This document shows, piece by piece, positions 55,898-64,000 of a stretch of 64,000 nt of DNA (positions are counted from its first letter, which is position 1; every line of letters starts with the position of its first letter). The position numbers and the translations under genes are program-made. Under the pieces are notes generated by a model. The model worked only from the letters and a program-made list of their open reading frames with translations, searched no databases and was not told where the DNA came from. Source of the stretch: Methanosarcina sp. DH2 (GTDB lineage: Archaea > Halobacteriota > Methanosarcinia > Methanosarcinales > Methanosarcinaceae); the NCBI RefSeq assembly GCF_020804225.1, contig NZ_WJBI01000010.1, positions 46,635-110,634 of the forward strand, given 5' to 3'.

Positions 55898-56047
55898 GTG
55901 GTGGACATCCACCACAACATTTTACTGAAAAACATCTGAATTTTTGGATTTGGCGAGGATAGAAAAGGATATTATAATATTTTTTAATCTGAAGATAAAA
56001 GAATGTCAGACCTTCTTTTATCTTCAGACATATTCGGAATTTCTTTT

Positions 56048-57544
56048 TTAATTCTCTTCACTTTCTCCATTGATCGTAGCCATAATTTCTTTAAAACTTG
56101 CCAGGGAAGCCTCCATATTCTCAATAATTTCGTTTGCGAGAATATCAGGATCCGGTAGATTATCCAGATCAGCCAGGCTTTTGTCTTTGAGCCAGAATAT
56201 GTCCAGATTTGTTTTATCCCTTGCTGCAATTTCGTCGTAGTTGAATTTCCGGAACCTGCCTTCTGGAGATTCTTCACTCCATGTCTCGTTTCGGCTGTGG
56301 CGATTTTCAGGGTTGTAGCATTTAATGAAATCTTCCAGATCAGAGTATTTCATCGGATTTTTCTTCAATGTATGATGCACATTGGTCCGGTAGTCATAGA
56401 TCCACACTTCTTTTGTCCAGGGCTCTTTAGCTGCGGATTTAGCTTCAAAGAAAAGAACGTTTGCCTTTACGCCATTAGCATAGAAAATACCTGTTGGCAG
56501 GCGCAGTATCGTGTGCAGGTCGGTAGTTTCAAGAAGCTTTTTGCGGATGGTCTCTCCTGCTCCGCCTTCAAACAGGACATTGTCAGGAAGTACCACTGCT
56601 GCCTGCCCGCCTGTTTTGAGGATCGTATGGATATGCTGCACAAAATTGAGCTGTTTGTTGCTTGTGGTTGTCCAGAAGTCCTGCCGGTTGTAAGTGAGGT
56701 CTTCTTTTTCCTGCTCCCCTTCTTCGTTGGTGAAGGTCATGCTGCTCTTTTTTCCAAAAGGCGGGTTGGTGAGGATGTAATCGTAACGATAACCTGGGTC
56801 GGCTATGAGAGCATCGGAATTTGAGATCATGGGCTCCCCGTCTATTTCCCCGATGTTGTGCAGGAACATGTTCATCAGTGCAAGCCGCCTGGTCCCTGCG
56901 ACTATCTCGTTGCCGCCAAAAGTTCTGTTTTTCAGGAAGCGGCTCTGTTCCCGGTCCAGCCGGTGGTGTGAAGTAAGGAAGTCATAAGCTGCTAAAAAGA
57001 ACCCGCCTGTGCCGCAACAGGGATCTCCTATTGTTTTCATGGGTTCGGGCTGCAGGCACTGCACCATTGCCCTGATGAGCGGCCTCGGGGTGAAGTACTG
57101 CCCAGCTCCGCTTTTTGTGTCCTCTGCATTCTTCTGCAGGAGCCCTTCGTAGATCTCTCCTTTCGTATCCACACCCATCATGACCCAGCTTTCCTTGTCG
57201 ATCATATCAATGACCTTGTAAAGCATGGCAGGATCGCTGACCTTGTTCTGGGCTTTGAGGAAGATCTGCCCGAGCATCCCCGGCTTTTTCCCAAGCTCTT
57301 CTAACAGCTTCTTGTAGTGAATATCGAGTTCTGCTCCACGCTGCTGTTTCAACCTGTCCCAGGTGTATTCCTCGGGGATGCCAATATCCCTGTTGTACGG
57401 CGGTTTCCTGTACTCTTCAGCCATTTTCAGGAATATGAGGTAGGTCAATTGTTCCAGATAATCGCCGTAGCTCACGCCCCCGTCCCTCAGGACGTTGCAG
57501 AAGCTCCAGACTTTGGAAACGATGGATGAGGTGTTTTCAGACAT
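56048..57544 (-). CDS. hsdM: Type I restriction-modification methyltransferase subunit HsdM
   Basis: 498 aa N6-adenine methyltransferase. N-terminal helical domain (about 1-130), SAM motif IGDPCCGTGGFFLAAYD (about residue 168), catalytic motif NPPF in ILTNPPFGKKSS (about 262), and the C-terminal part VWIYDYRTNVHHTLKKNPMK typical of HsdM. Same strand as hsdS and hsdR. The AlbA_2 pseudogene ends at its start codon. Confidence 0.95.
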   Translation of the reverse strand: MSENTSSIVSKVWSFCNVLRDGGVSYGDYLEQLTYLIFLKMAEEYRKPPYNRDIGIPEEYTWDRLKQQRGAELDIHYKKLLEELGKKPGMLGQIFLKAQNKVSDPAMLYKVIDMIDKESWVMMGVDTKGEIYEGLLQKNAEDTKSGAGQYFTPRPLIRAMVQCLQPEPMKTIGDPCCGTGGFFLAAYDFLTSHHRLDREQSRFLKNRTFGGNEIVAGTRRLALMNMFLHNIGEIDGEPMISNSDALIADPGYRYDYILTNPPFGKKSSMTFTNEEGEQEKEDLTYNRQDFWTTTSNKQLNFVQHIHTILKTGGQAAVVLPDNVLFEGGAGETIRKKLLETTDLHTILRLPTGIFYANGVKANVLFFEAKSAAKEPWTKEVWIYDYRTNVHHTLKKNPMKYSDLEDFIKCYNPENRHSRNETWSEESPEGRFRKFNYDEIAARDKTNLDIFWLKDKSLADLDNLPDPDILANEIIENMEASLASFKEIMATINGESEEN

Positions 57545-58981
57545 GGTTTGGATCCTTGAGATGAGAGTAATATTTTTGATTAGGGCTATTCGGTTTGTCA
57601 GGAATGGAGAGGAAAAGTTTTCCTTCTTGAATAAGTGGATTTAAGATTTCTAATCTGAAATGCTTTCTATCTTTTAATCCCATAAACTCTTGAATTTCGT
57701 CTCTACTTCTTGGTTCAATACAATATTCTAATAATGCGTTGATCTTGTCGTTTTTAGCTTGGGGGGTAGCTTGGGGGGTAGCTTGGGGGGTAGCTTGGGG
57801 GGTAGCTTGCGGGGTGACAGGAACAATTATCTTAAAAATGTCTCCTTCAAGAAGCTGCGGGTCAACTCCACCGGAATAAATTCTTGTATAGTTTTAGAGG
57901 TTCCTGACACCTGAGCCTAACTCATCCGCCCTCCCGATTTCTTTGAAAATCGAGCAATCACCGGATTCTTAGGATACGGTGTGAAATTGGAAGGATTTAT
58001 TCTGCCATGTCCGTGTGGACGGTTCGCATTCTCTGCAAGAACCTGATTATTTCCTATTATGAATTTTGCAGGAAACCCGTTTATATACTCTCTGTGGATG
58101 AGCATGTTTGCGACGACTTCTCTGAAAACATGATCTCTCAGGCTGATTCTCTGATCCTTTTCCAGATAGAACGGATCTGGCAGATGTTTTGCAACAAAAG
58201 CCATCAACCTGTCATAGCTTTCTATCAGGTTGGTCCGGATGTCGTCCCTGTCGTCATAACGGTCAAGGTTTATTCTGCGAAGGATGGCATCAGTTTTGAA
58301 ATGCGGCAGTATGCTCTGGATAACTTCGTCTTTGCCCAGCAAAAGAACAGCAGCAAGAGTATACCCTTCTTTACCGGTCTGGTAGTCATGCTGATATAAT
58401 CTGGCACTACTTAAGAATTCCTCATCGGTCATTATTCCCCATGGGTGGTTGGGGTTTTCGGCGCGGACCATTTTCCGTACCCTCTGGATAAGGTCGCCCC
58501 TGAGGTCTTCAAGCCTGACATAGGGGTAAATGCGGCTCTCGGAAAAAGAGCTCTGTTTTCGAATATAGAGATGAGCCACAGCATCAGGATGGTTGGTTAT
58601 ATCGAGATCCCCATCTTCATTTCTGTCAAATATCTTACCATTACAGCGGTGAACCTGAGAGCTTTCAGGAATGCTGAGATAAAGAAGGGTTTTTCCTTCA
58701 ATGATCATTGTTTCCGGCAAGATGTACAAAGGCGGATTGATCTTTTGGGAGTTATTCAGTGTAGTGACCAGGTCCTTTTTGATTTGCAGCAGAGCATCCG
58801 CATCAATTCCTGTAATATTTCCATTGTCATCAACCCCAAGGACAATATGCCCTCCACTGCGATTTAAGAAAGCGCAGACGGTCTCGTACACATCCTTGTT
58901 CACCTGATCCCTGCACTCCTTGAATTCCACAGTCAGCCCTTCACCATCCCGGATGATGCTTTTCAATTGTCCAGAGATCAT
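57543..58981 (-). pseudogene. AlbA_2 (Schlafen-type) ATP-binding regulator, broken by frameshift and stop
   Basis: Residues 1-130 are an AlbA_2 DNA-binding domain (EGLTVEFKECRD, FLNRSGGHIVLGVDDNGNIT); the rest is the HATPase_c_4 region (FREVVANMLIHREYINGFPA). After NPVIARF the frame is lost: one T seems missing near 57948, and TAG ends the ORF at 57917. The other frame continues FKEIGRADELGSGVRNL, a further stop near 57895, then NYTRIYSGGVDPQLLEGDIF, a (TPQA)n stretch and a winged helix (AKNDKINALLEYCIEPRSRD) to 57543. This family often sits in type I RM loci between M and S genes. The intact part is 57917-58981 (354 codons). Confidence 0.8.
57756..57815. repeat. 12-bp minisatellite encoding Thr-Pro-Gln-Ala
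   Basis: AGCTTGGGGGGT repeats five times (last copy changed). On the minus strand it encodes TPQA repeats, a hinge commonly seen between the HATPase and winged-helix parts of this family. Multiples of 12 keep the frame. Confidence 0.9.
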
Positions 58982-58987
58982 GTTTCT

Positions 58988-60433
58988 TCACTTTTTCCCA
59001 TTCTCTGCTCTTTCCGCCCTTATTCTTTCCAGCAAAACCTCAGCTGGTTCCCAATCCTCTGCCCCTCGAACCTCTGCCAGCTCCCTTTCATTAAGCAACT
59101 TCCCCTCAAACGCTTTTTTCAAAATACTCTGCCGCAGTGCTTCGGCTTTTTCCAGATTCTCTTTTATATCCTGCTCTATCTTATCGCAGACTGAAAGGCG
59201 GGTTTCGATTTCCTGAACGATGGCTTGTTGTTCTAGAAGCGGAGGTAAGGGTATCTCTAAATCCAAGAACCGATTTTGTGTGAGATTCACGCCACTGTCA
59301 CTAATGCCCGTTTTTAAATCTTCCATCTTGCGTGTATATCTAGGTGAATTCAGAGTATATTCGAAAAACTGCGGTAAAATAAGATTTTCTTTAAGTCGGA
59401 TACGGTATGCTTTGTCACAATTGATTAATCTTGGTCTTACTTTTTTAACTAAACAACATACGCCTACTCTTACTCTAGGACCAGCACGTGTTATTAATAT
59501 GTCACCTGCTTTAAGTTCATGTTTTACTCTTGGTTCCAAATCAGCAGGAAGTTTCTTATTTTCACTTTCATTGAAATAACCGGCTTGAATGGCTGTTGTT
59601 TTTATTACTCCCCATTCTTCGTTATTAATTGATGGTTCATTGTGACATTTAGGACTCCACCCCTGTCCCAGCTCATCAATGATATTATTAATGGGTACAA
59701 ACTTTTCAGTATTCGTTGTCTTATCCAGCACCGCCTGCCGATAAACCTTGAGTTGTTCCTGTGCCAGTTTGAGGTTGGCAATGCCGTTGTCCAGTTCGCT
59801 GAAGAGAAGCTCGATTTTGGAGACTATGGCGCGTTGTTCGGGGATTGGGGCTAGGGGGAACGGTTGTTCTGCAAAATAATTAGTTGAAACACGAAGTTGT
59901 CCGGCGCTCCCGGTCATACTTCTTTTTGCTTCTTTACGAAACATTTGCTGTACTAAATAATGAAACAAGTATTTGCCCGAAACACTTGATGTGGGACGTG
60001 ATACATGAAATTCCGTGGAACCAAATCCAATTCCATTAACCAACTTTTCTAGAAGGGCTACTTTTCCATTTTCCATACATGGAGTAATCTTGGCAAAAAT
60101 AACATCGCCCTCAATGAATCCAGTATATCCTTTTCTTACTTCTCCTAGCTTTCGAGTTTCTGATAAAGAGTATCTCCCAGTTTCTTCTTCGACCGCAGGC
60201 ATGGGTAAAAAAGAAATCTCCAATGATTCATCACCAGTTGGTTTTGGAGGGTTAATTATTGCTATTTCGGAGTGAGATACCCATTTCCAATCCTTCGGTA
60301 GCTTGGGCAATTTTTCCAGCTGCTCTTCGGTAAGAGGTTCGGGTTCTTTAGATTTTTTTGATTTCGTGGGCTTTTTTTCCTGTTTTCCAGAGGTTTCCCA
60401 TTGTTCCATTTTTGTAATATCAGGTTTTTCCAT
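58988..60433 (-). CDS. hsdS: Type I restriction-modification specificity subunit HsdS
   Basis: 481 aa. Two target recognition domains, each followed by a conserved helix: first TRD about 45-205 then PFPLAPIPEQRAIVSKIELL; second about 245-400 then DLEIPLPPLLEQQAIVQEIE. The N-terminal 35 residues are a Lys/Glu-rich extension. Its ATG overlaps the stop of an hsdR-like tail (TAATG at 60431-60435). The C-terminus stops 6 bases before the AlbA_2 start. Confidence 0.94.
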   Translation of the reverse strand: MEKPDITKMEQWETSGKQEKKPTKSKKSKEPEPLTEEQLEKLPKLPKDWKWVSHSEIAIINPPKPTGDESLEISFLPMPAVEEETGRYSLSETRKLGEVRKGYTGFIEGDVIFAKITPCMENGKVALLEKLVNGIGFGSTEFHVSRPTSSVSGKYLFHYLVQQMFRKEAKRSMTGSAGQLRVSTNYFAEQPFPLAPIPEQRAIVSKIELLFSELDNGIANLKLAQEQLKVYRQAVLDKTTNTEKFVPINNIIDELGQGWSPKCHNEPSINNEEWGVIKTTAIQAGYFNESENKKLPADLEPRVKHELKAGDILITRAGPRVRVGVCCLVKKVRPRLINCDKAYRIRLKENLILPQFFEYTLNSPRYTRKMEDLKTGISDSGVNLTQNRFLDLEIPLPPLLEQQAIVQEIETRLSVCDKIEQDIKENLEKAEALRQSILKKAFEGKLLNERELAEVRGAEDWEPAEVLLERIRAERAENGKK

Positions 60434-60555
60434 TATAACTCCACTAATGCCTCATTTAATTTGTAAATAATATCGTTCATGAGCCGGAGTATTTTCTCCC
60501 AACTTTTCACCCCACTTTTCACCCTACTTTTCTCCTAACTTTCTCCGAACCTTTC
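60433..60555 (-). pseudogene. hsdR-like 3' tail plus 12-bp repeats, upstream of hsdS
   Basis: The minus-strand frame VKSWEKILRLMNDIIYKLNE, then ALVEL and stop, resembles the end of HsdR (NMVISELNEALAA). Its stop overlaps the hsdS ATG. Before it, GTGAAAAGTGGG-like units repeat, similar to sequence at 62418-62560. In 60556-60901 I see no further gene. Confidence 0.45.
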
Positions 60556-60901
60556 ATTATCAGTTTTGGAGTACTTTTAAGATGTCAGTGGATTAAATAA
60601 TTGTCTACTTGTGTTCTTTGGGATTATCTTCTATAAATTGGTTGATGCTGTTTCAGAAAAGCCCTTTATGTCGTCCCAATACCTTTCTTCTGCGCTTCAG
60701 TGAGGTTGTCGCGGATTCTATTATCAAGATACGCACATTAATTTATACTTCAAAATTAGATACTATTCTGATCGAACCGGGGAAATTTTTGAGCGGTGGC
60801 TAAAAAAATATTGCGACTATTTTGAGCTGTTTTTCATCGTATCGGAGATCAAAAAGACTCAGAGGCATAGAATCAAAGAGTATAGGATCAGGAGGTATAG
60901 T

Positions 60902-61312
60902 ATGTCAGCCGAAGAAAATAAAGCATCAGATCGTCGTTTCTGGGAAGAGGTCTTCAATGGGAGGAAGCTTTCTCTGATGGACGAATTTATAGCCCCTGAC
61001 TGGGTCTATCACGGGCCAGCAGGTCAGGAGATGCACGGGCCTGAAGAGCTCAAGCAGTTGTTTTCCATGTACTTCAATGCTTTTCCCGACTTACATGCTG
61101 ACATCGAAGATATCATCGCCGAGGGGGATAAAGTAGCTATCAGAGTAATGTGCCGTGGAACACATAAAGGAGAAATCATGGGGATAGCTCCGACCGGCAG
61201 GCAAATAAAAGTTCCTTTGATGGGCATCAATCGTTTTAAAGACCATCAGGCGGTAGAAACCTTTGAGCTTATTGACATATTTGGGATGCTACAGCAGCTG
61301 GGATCAGCCTGA
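60902..61312 (+). CDS. SnoaL-like ester cyclase/hydrolase family protein
   Basis: 136 aa, NTF2-like fold. Motifs: FWEEVFNGRKLSLMDEFIAP, DWVYHGP, LHADIEDIIAEGDKVAIRVM, GTHKGEIMGIAPTGRQIKVP, and FELIDIFGMLQQLG. This is the common SnoaL_2 type found widely with unknown substrates. AGGAGG lies 6 nt before the ATG. It is on the plus strand, opposite to hsdR and hsdS, and separates them, so it looks like an insertion into the RM locus. Confidence 0.88.
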   Translation: MSAEENKASDRRFWEEVFNGRKLSLMDEFIAPDWVYHGPAGQEMHGPEELKQLFSMYFNAFPDLHADIEDIIAEGDKVAIRVMCRGTHKGEIMGIAPTGRQIKVPLMGINRFKDHQAVETFELIDIFGMLQQLGSA

Positions 61313-61483
61313 CAGCCGGGCAGAGCTAAAGTTTGTTAAACATAAAATGAAAAGAGGAGAAAAGCAGTAAAAGAAGAGAGAACAATATCTATACGCTTTA
61401 ACTTTGATTGAAAGAACGAATAAAGGGTTCACAAGGTTTGGCCTGCAACAATGAAGTTTATTGCGGGATCAGATTTCACCCGT

Positions 61484-61905
61484 TCCTGAATCTGCTTCAT
61501 TTTACAGCTTAATATATCAATGAAGGTATCACGGAATCAGATTTACTCTGTCCTGAATTTGCTTCATTTTAAGCTCGTACGTCAATGAAGTAATTACGGG
61601 ATCAGCTTTCGGACTGTCCTGAATTTGCTTCATCTCGCAGTTCACGCCATAAATGAAGGATACTACGGGATCGGTTTTCAAGCCGTCCTGAATTTGCTCC
61701 ACCTTATAGCTACGCGTCAATGAAGTATATTGGATCAGCTTTCAAACTGTCCTGAATTTGCTCCATTTTAAGCTTACACGTCAATGAAGTAGATTTCGAG
61801 ATCGGTTTTCAAGCCGTCTTGAATTTGCTTCATTTTAAGCTTGTACGTCATGAAGTTCATTGCGGGGTCAGGTTTTACTCTGTCCTGAATTTGCTTCATT
61901 TTACA
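61484..61905. repeat. Seven-copy minisatellite, period about 66 bp
   Basis: TCCTGAATTTGCTTCAT recurs at 61484, 61551, 61617, 61686, 61750, 61817 and 61883 (steps 67, 66, 69, 64, 67, 66). The between-parts are also similar (GGGATCAG.TTT, TCAATGAAG), so this is not a CRISPR array. On the minus strand a 22-residue unit can be read (MKQIQD..K.DP..), but indels break the frame. Each unit can fold on TTCATT/AATGAA. Confidence 0.85.
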
Positions 61906-62576
61906 GCTTAGTTCCTTGTGAACAATATATAATATGTAACTTCTAGTATAAAACACTGGCGCTTATATTACTCTGAGTAATATAAACCGTTCATTTTTTG
62001 CTGAGTCTACCTGTAAATCATCAATCAAATACTCTGTCGATCAGTGTGTGCATCAAATGCTTTACTAATTTTTACATTTTTTAAACGACATTTTACGGTT
62101 TCCCTAGATGGCGAAAAAGCCTTCGTAGGTATCTCGTTTAGAAATGTGTGTCTCATTTAGAAGGAAGACAGATACAGCAGGTTCCTTAAGGAAATAAGGC
62201 ACACAATGAGAATATGTGATATTCTCAGGCGGAGCACCTGTAGCATCGTCCTTTAAATATCCTTTAAAACCTAAATTCTAATTGTAGTTACGATATAAAA
62301 TATTTGACTCGTTTACAACCTGATCATTACCCAACTTATCTCCCAACTTATTCTTTACTTCTGTTTTTAAGCCGTCAGTGCCTCGTTGAATTCAGTATCT
62401 AATCTTTTCCCCACAATTTCCCCACAGTTTTCTCCTAACTTATCTCCGAACCTTTTTCTTAATCGTTCTCCGAATCTTATTCCTTGCTTTAAACCGTGCT
62501 TTCACCCAACTTTTCACCAAACTTTTTACCCAACCATCACTCAATTTTTCACCCAACCTGTTCTTTTCTTCTATTC
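61906..62576. other. No gene; contains a second hsdR-tail-like fragment and cytosine-rich repeats
   Basis: 62374-62400 resembles the end of hsdR at 62580-62610 (GCCGTCAGTGCCTCGTTGAA versus GCCGCCAGTGCCTCATTCAA). From 62400 to 62560 TTCACCCAAC/TTCTCCCAAC-like units repeat irregularly, as at 60490-60555. No supported ORF in 61906-62373. Confidence 0.5.
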
Positions 62577-64000
62577 TTATGCCGCCAGTGCCTCATTCAA
62601 TTCACTGATAACCATATTCATCTCGTCCCCGAAAAGCTGGTACATTCTGCCGCGCCCGCCAAGAGCATCAAAGGGAGTGTAATCAAGGTCATCTATTTCC
62701 AGGTGGAAACTGTTAGCCACATAATCTTTTATCATGCGGAGCCAGTTCATCTGATCGTCATTGAATTTCAGGGTTCCTGCCTGTTTTTTAAATACCCAGT
62801 CCTGGAAGTTGCGGTTTACGGTCTGGTCGTAGGAGGTCAGCACAGGGTCGATTTCGGTTATCCTGCGTATCAGGGAAACCAGGGCTGTGAGTTCGTTTTT
62901 CGGAGAATTTCCGTTCACCTTTTCCAGCTGCTCGTAAGCCTGCCAGATCCTGAAGGGCGCGAAATAGGGCTTTTCGAGTTTCAGTTTGTCCAGCACTTCT
63001 TTTATCATCGTAAAGGTAACTTCCCTGTGCTGGTAGGGCTGGTTGTAGAAAATTCTCAGGGCTATGATCTCGTCTTTGTTAGCTTCCATATATGCTTTAA
63101 AATCGTTGACCAGCTCATCTGCCTTTACAACAGCGTCTTTGTCCCATTCGGCTCTGAGAAGGACATCGGTATTTACGGTATCGATTATCTGCTCATGGAC
63201 TCTGCGGACATTCTCGATATAATCATTTAGCTCTCCGGAAAAGGTAGACCTGGCAACATCAAGCAGGTTCTCCTGCGCCTTTTTCTTTGCATCAGCTTCC
63301 TGAATTTCCGGCTGGTACAGTTTAATTTCAGAAGCCTGGAGATCGATGATATCAGGGTTATATGCACTGAGCAAATCCTTCACGGTCTGATTGATAGTTT
63401 TTCCGTTAGCCTTCTGAGCAAAAGTGGCTCTTTCATCCTCACTTATCTGCCGGTTCAGCCTTGCCAGTCGGGAAGCCAGGGAAATGTAAAGGTCTTCGTC
63501 CTGAGCGCCAAAGGTTACTGCTGCCAGCAGGTCTTTCAGCGGCGTATTTTTCTTGCGTTCCAGAGGCCGGCTGTCGCTCTTCATGGTCTTTGTAACGCCC
63601 ACGGCATCTACAATTACAAAATGCGTCTTAGCCGAAACAGCCGATTCAGTCACCTTTTTCAGGTCATCATAGCCCAGTGTCCGTGTGCCTCGCCCCTTCA
63701 TCTGCTCAAAATAGTTCAGACTCTTGACGTCCCTCATAAACAGCAGGCATTCCAATGGCTTAACGTCCGTTCCCGTGGCAATCATATCCACTGTAACTGC
63801 TATCCTGGGATTGTAATCATTGCGAAAAGCTGATAACACTGATTTTGGATCTTCTTCCGCTTTATAGGTAACTTTCTTGCAAAAAGCATTGCCTTCTCCA
63901 AACTCTTCCCGCAGTATATTGATAATATCATCTGCATGGCTGTCATTCTTGGCAAAGACCAGAGTTTTTGGAACTTCTCTTCTGCCGGGGAAAATCTCAG
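62577..64000 (-). CDS. hsdR: Type I restriction enzyme R subunit HsdR, C-terminal part (5' end beyond window)
   Basis: The frame is open to the window edge (64000) and ends with TAA at 62577, so 474 codons of the C-terminal part are seen. Helicase domain 2 motifs: FPGRREVPKTLVFAKNDSHA, VDMIATGTDVKPLECLLFMR and QMKGRGTRTL (motif VI). After the helicase comes the helical EcoEI-type C-terminal domain that contacts HsdM. It is an ATP-driven translocase; the endonuclease motif would be in the missing N-terminus. Confidence 0.95.
   Translation of the reverse strand, partial: EIFPGRREVPKTLVFAKNDSHADDIINILREEFGEGNAFCKKVTYKAEEDPKSVLSAFRNDYNPRIAVTVDMIATGTDVKPLECLLFMRDVKSLNYFEQMKGRGTRTLGYDDLKKVTESAVSAKTHFVIVDAVGVTKTMKSDSRPLERKKNTPLKDLLAAVTFGAQDEDLYISLASRLARLNRQISEDERATFAQKANGKTINQTVKDLLSAYNPDIIDLQASEIKLYQPEIQEADAKKKAQENLLDVARSTFSGELNDYIENVRRVHEQIIDTVNTDVLLRAEWDKDAVVKADELVNDFKAYMEANKDEIIALRIFYNQPYQHREVTFTMIKEVLDKLKLEKPYFAPFRIWQAYEQLEKVNGNSPKNELTALVSLIRRITEIDPVLTSYDQTVNRNFQDWVFKKQAGTLKFNDDQMNWLRMIKDYVANSFHLEIDDLDYTPFDALGGRGRMYQLFGDEMNMVISELNEALAA

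Noticed and set aside
57917-57919. TAG of the AlbA_2 gene as a pyrrolysine codon
   Set aside because: The frame after this TAG does not continue the family; the expected sequence is in another frame, so it is a frameshift stop.
61484-61905. Possible CRISPR array (regular 66-bp spacing)
   Set aside because: The sequences between the recurring cores are themselves conserved and the period varies (64-69); no cas genes are present.

Overview
The window is from a methanogenic archaeon, almost certainly a Methanosarcina. The left end holds the tri/dimethylamine operon genes mtbC-mttB-mttC and mttP-(two small genes)-mtbB. mttB and mtbB each carry one in-frame amber (TAG) codon at the pyrrolysine position known for these families (334 and 356). 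The rest fits: an HdrD-like Fe-S protein, an archaeal CDP-alcohol phosphotransferase, CbiD/CbiE, a preflagellin-type peptidase, bacterial-type MutS/MutL, many PAS sensor kinases, YVTN propellers with PGF-CTERM tails, and TATA-box promoters.

Layout. 1-8.4 kb (minus strand): methylamine methyltransferases, corrinoid proteins, permease and an HdrD-like oxidoreductase. 8.6-14.2 kb: CDP-alcohol phosphotransferase, tRNA-Pro(GGG), a membrane sensor kinase, an acyltransferase behind a palindromic operator, and a zinc-ribbon protein. 14.2-18.4 kb: an AT-rich island with two MITE-like elements, a tandem winged-helix protein, a triple ACTAGT-bounded repeat, and a translationally coupled membrane-protein/phosphoribosyltransferase pair. 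18.8-26.4 kb: mutS-mutL, an intergenic region with a candidate structured RNA, then cbiD-cbiE. 26.5-27.6 kb: prepilin-type peptidase and tRNA-Val(CAC).

27.6-52.4 kb is the most unusual part. Nine further copies of the 3' half of tRNA-Val(CAC) follow the intact tRNA in the same orientation. Several are flanked on the right by decayed minus-strand coding sequence for one coiled-coil N-terminus, and three (33.6, 34.7, 37.5 kb) on the left by mutually similar decayed sequence. I read this as a tandem array of integrations by SSV-type elements, whose attP lies inside their integrase gene. The modules carry YVTN propellers (one whole module is duplicated), a sugar O-acetyltransferase, a RelE-type toxin-antitoxin pair, a beta-helix surface protein, a YggS protein, a set of very small mostly membrane proteins, a PRC-barrel protein, two large sensor kinases and gene relics.

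52.4-64 kb: two more secreted propellers and a type I restriction-modification locus on the minus strand (hsdR partial - hsdS - AlbA_2 pseudogene - hsdM). The locus is disturbed by a partial hsdM duplication, relics resembling the hsdR 3' end, a SnoaL-like gene and a 66-bp minisatellite.

A cross-cutting oddity: four otherwise sound genes (mtbC, the CDP-alcohol phosphotransferase, the zinc ribbon, a DUF1328-like protein) have no ATG, GTG or well-placed TTG start; ATT or ATA stands where the start should be. This is either non-AUG initiation or sequence error. All family assignments are by eye; no database search was possible.
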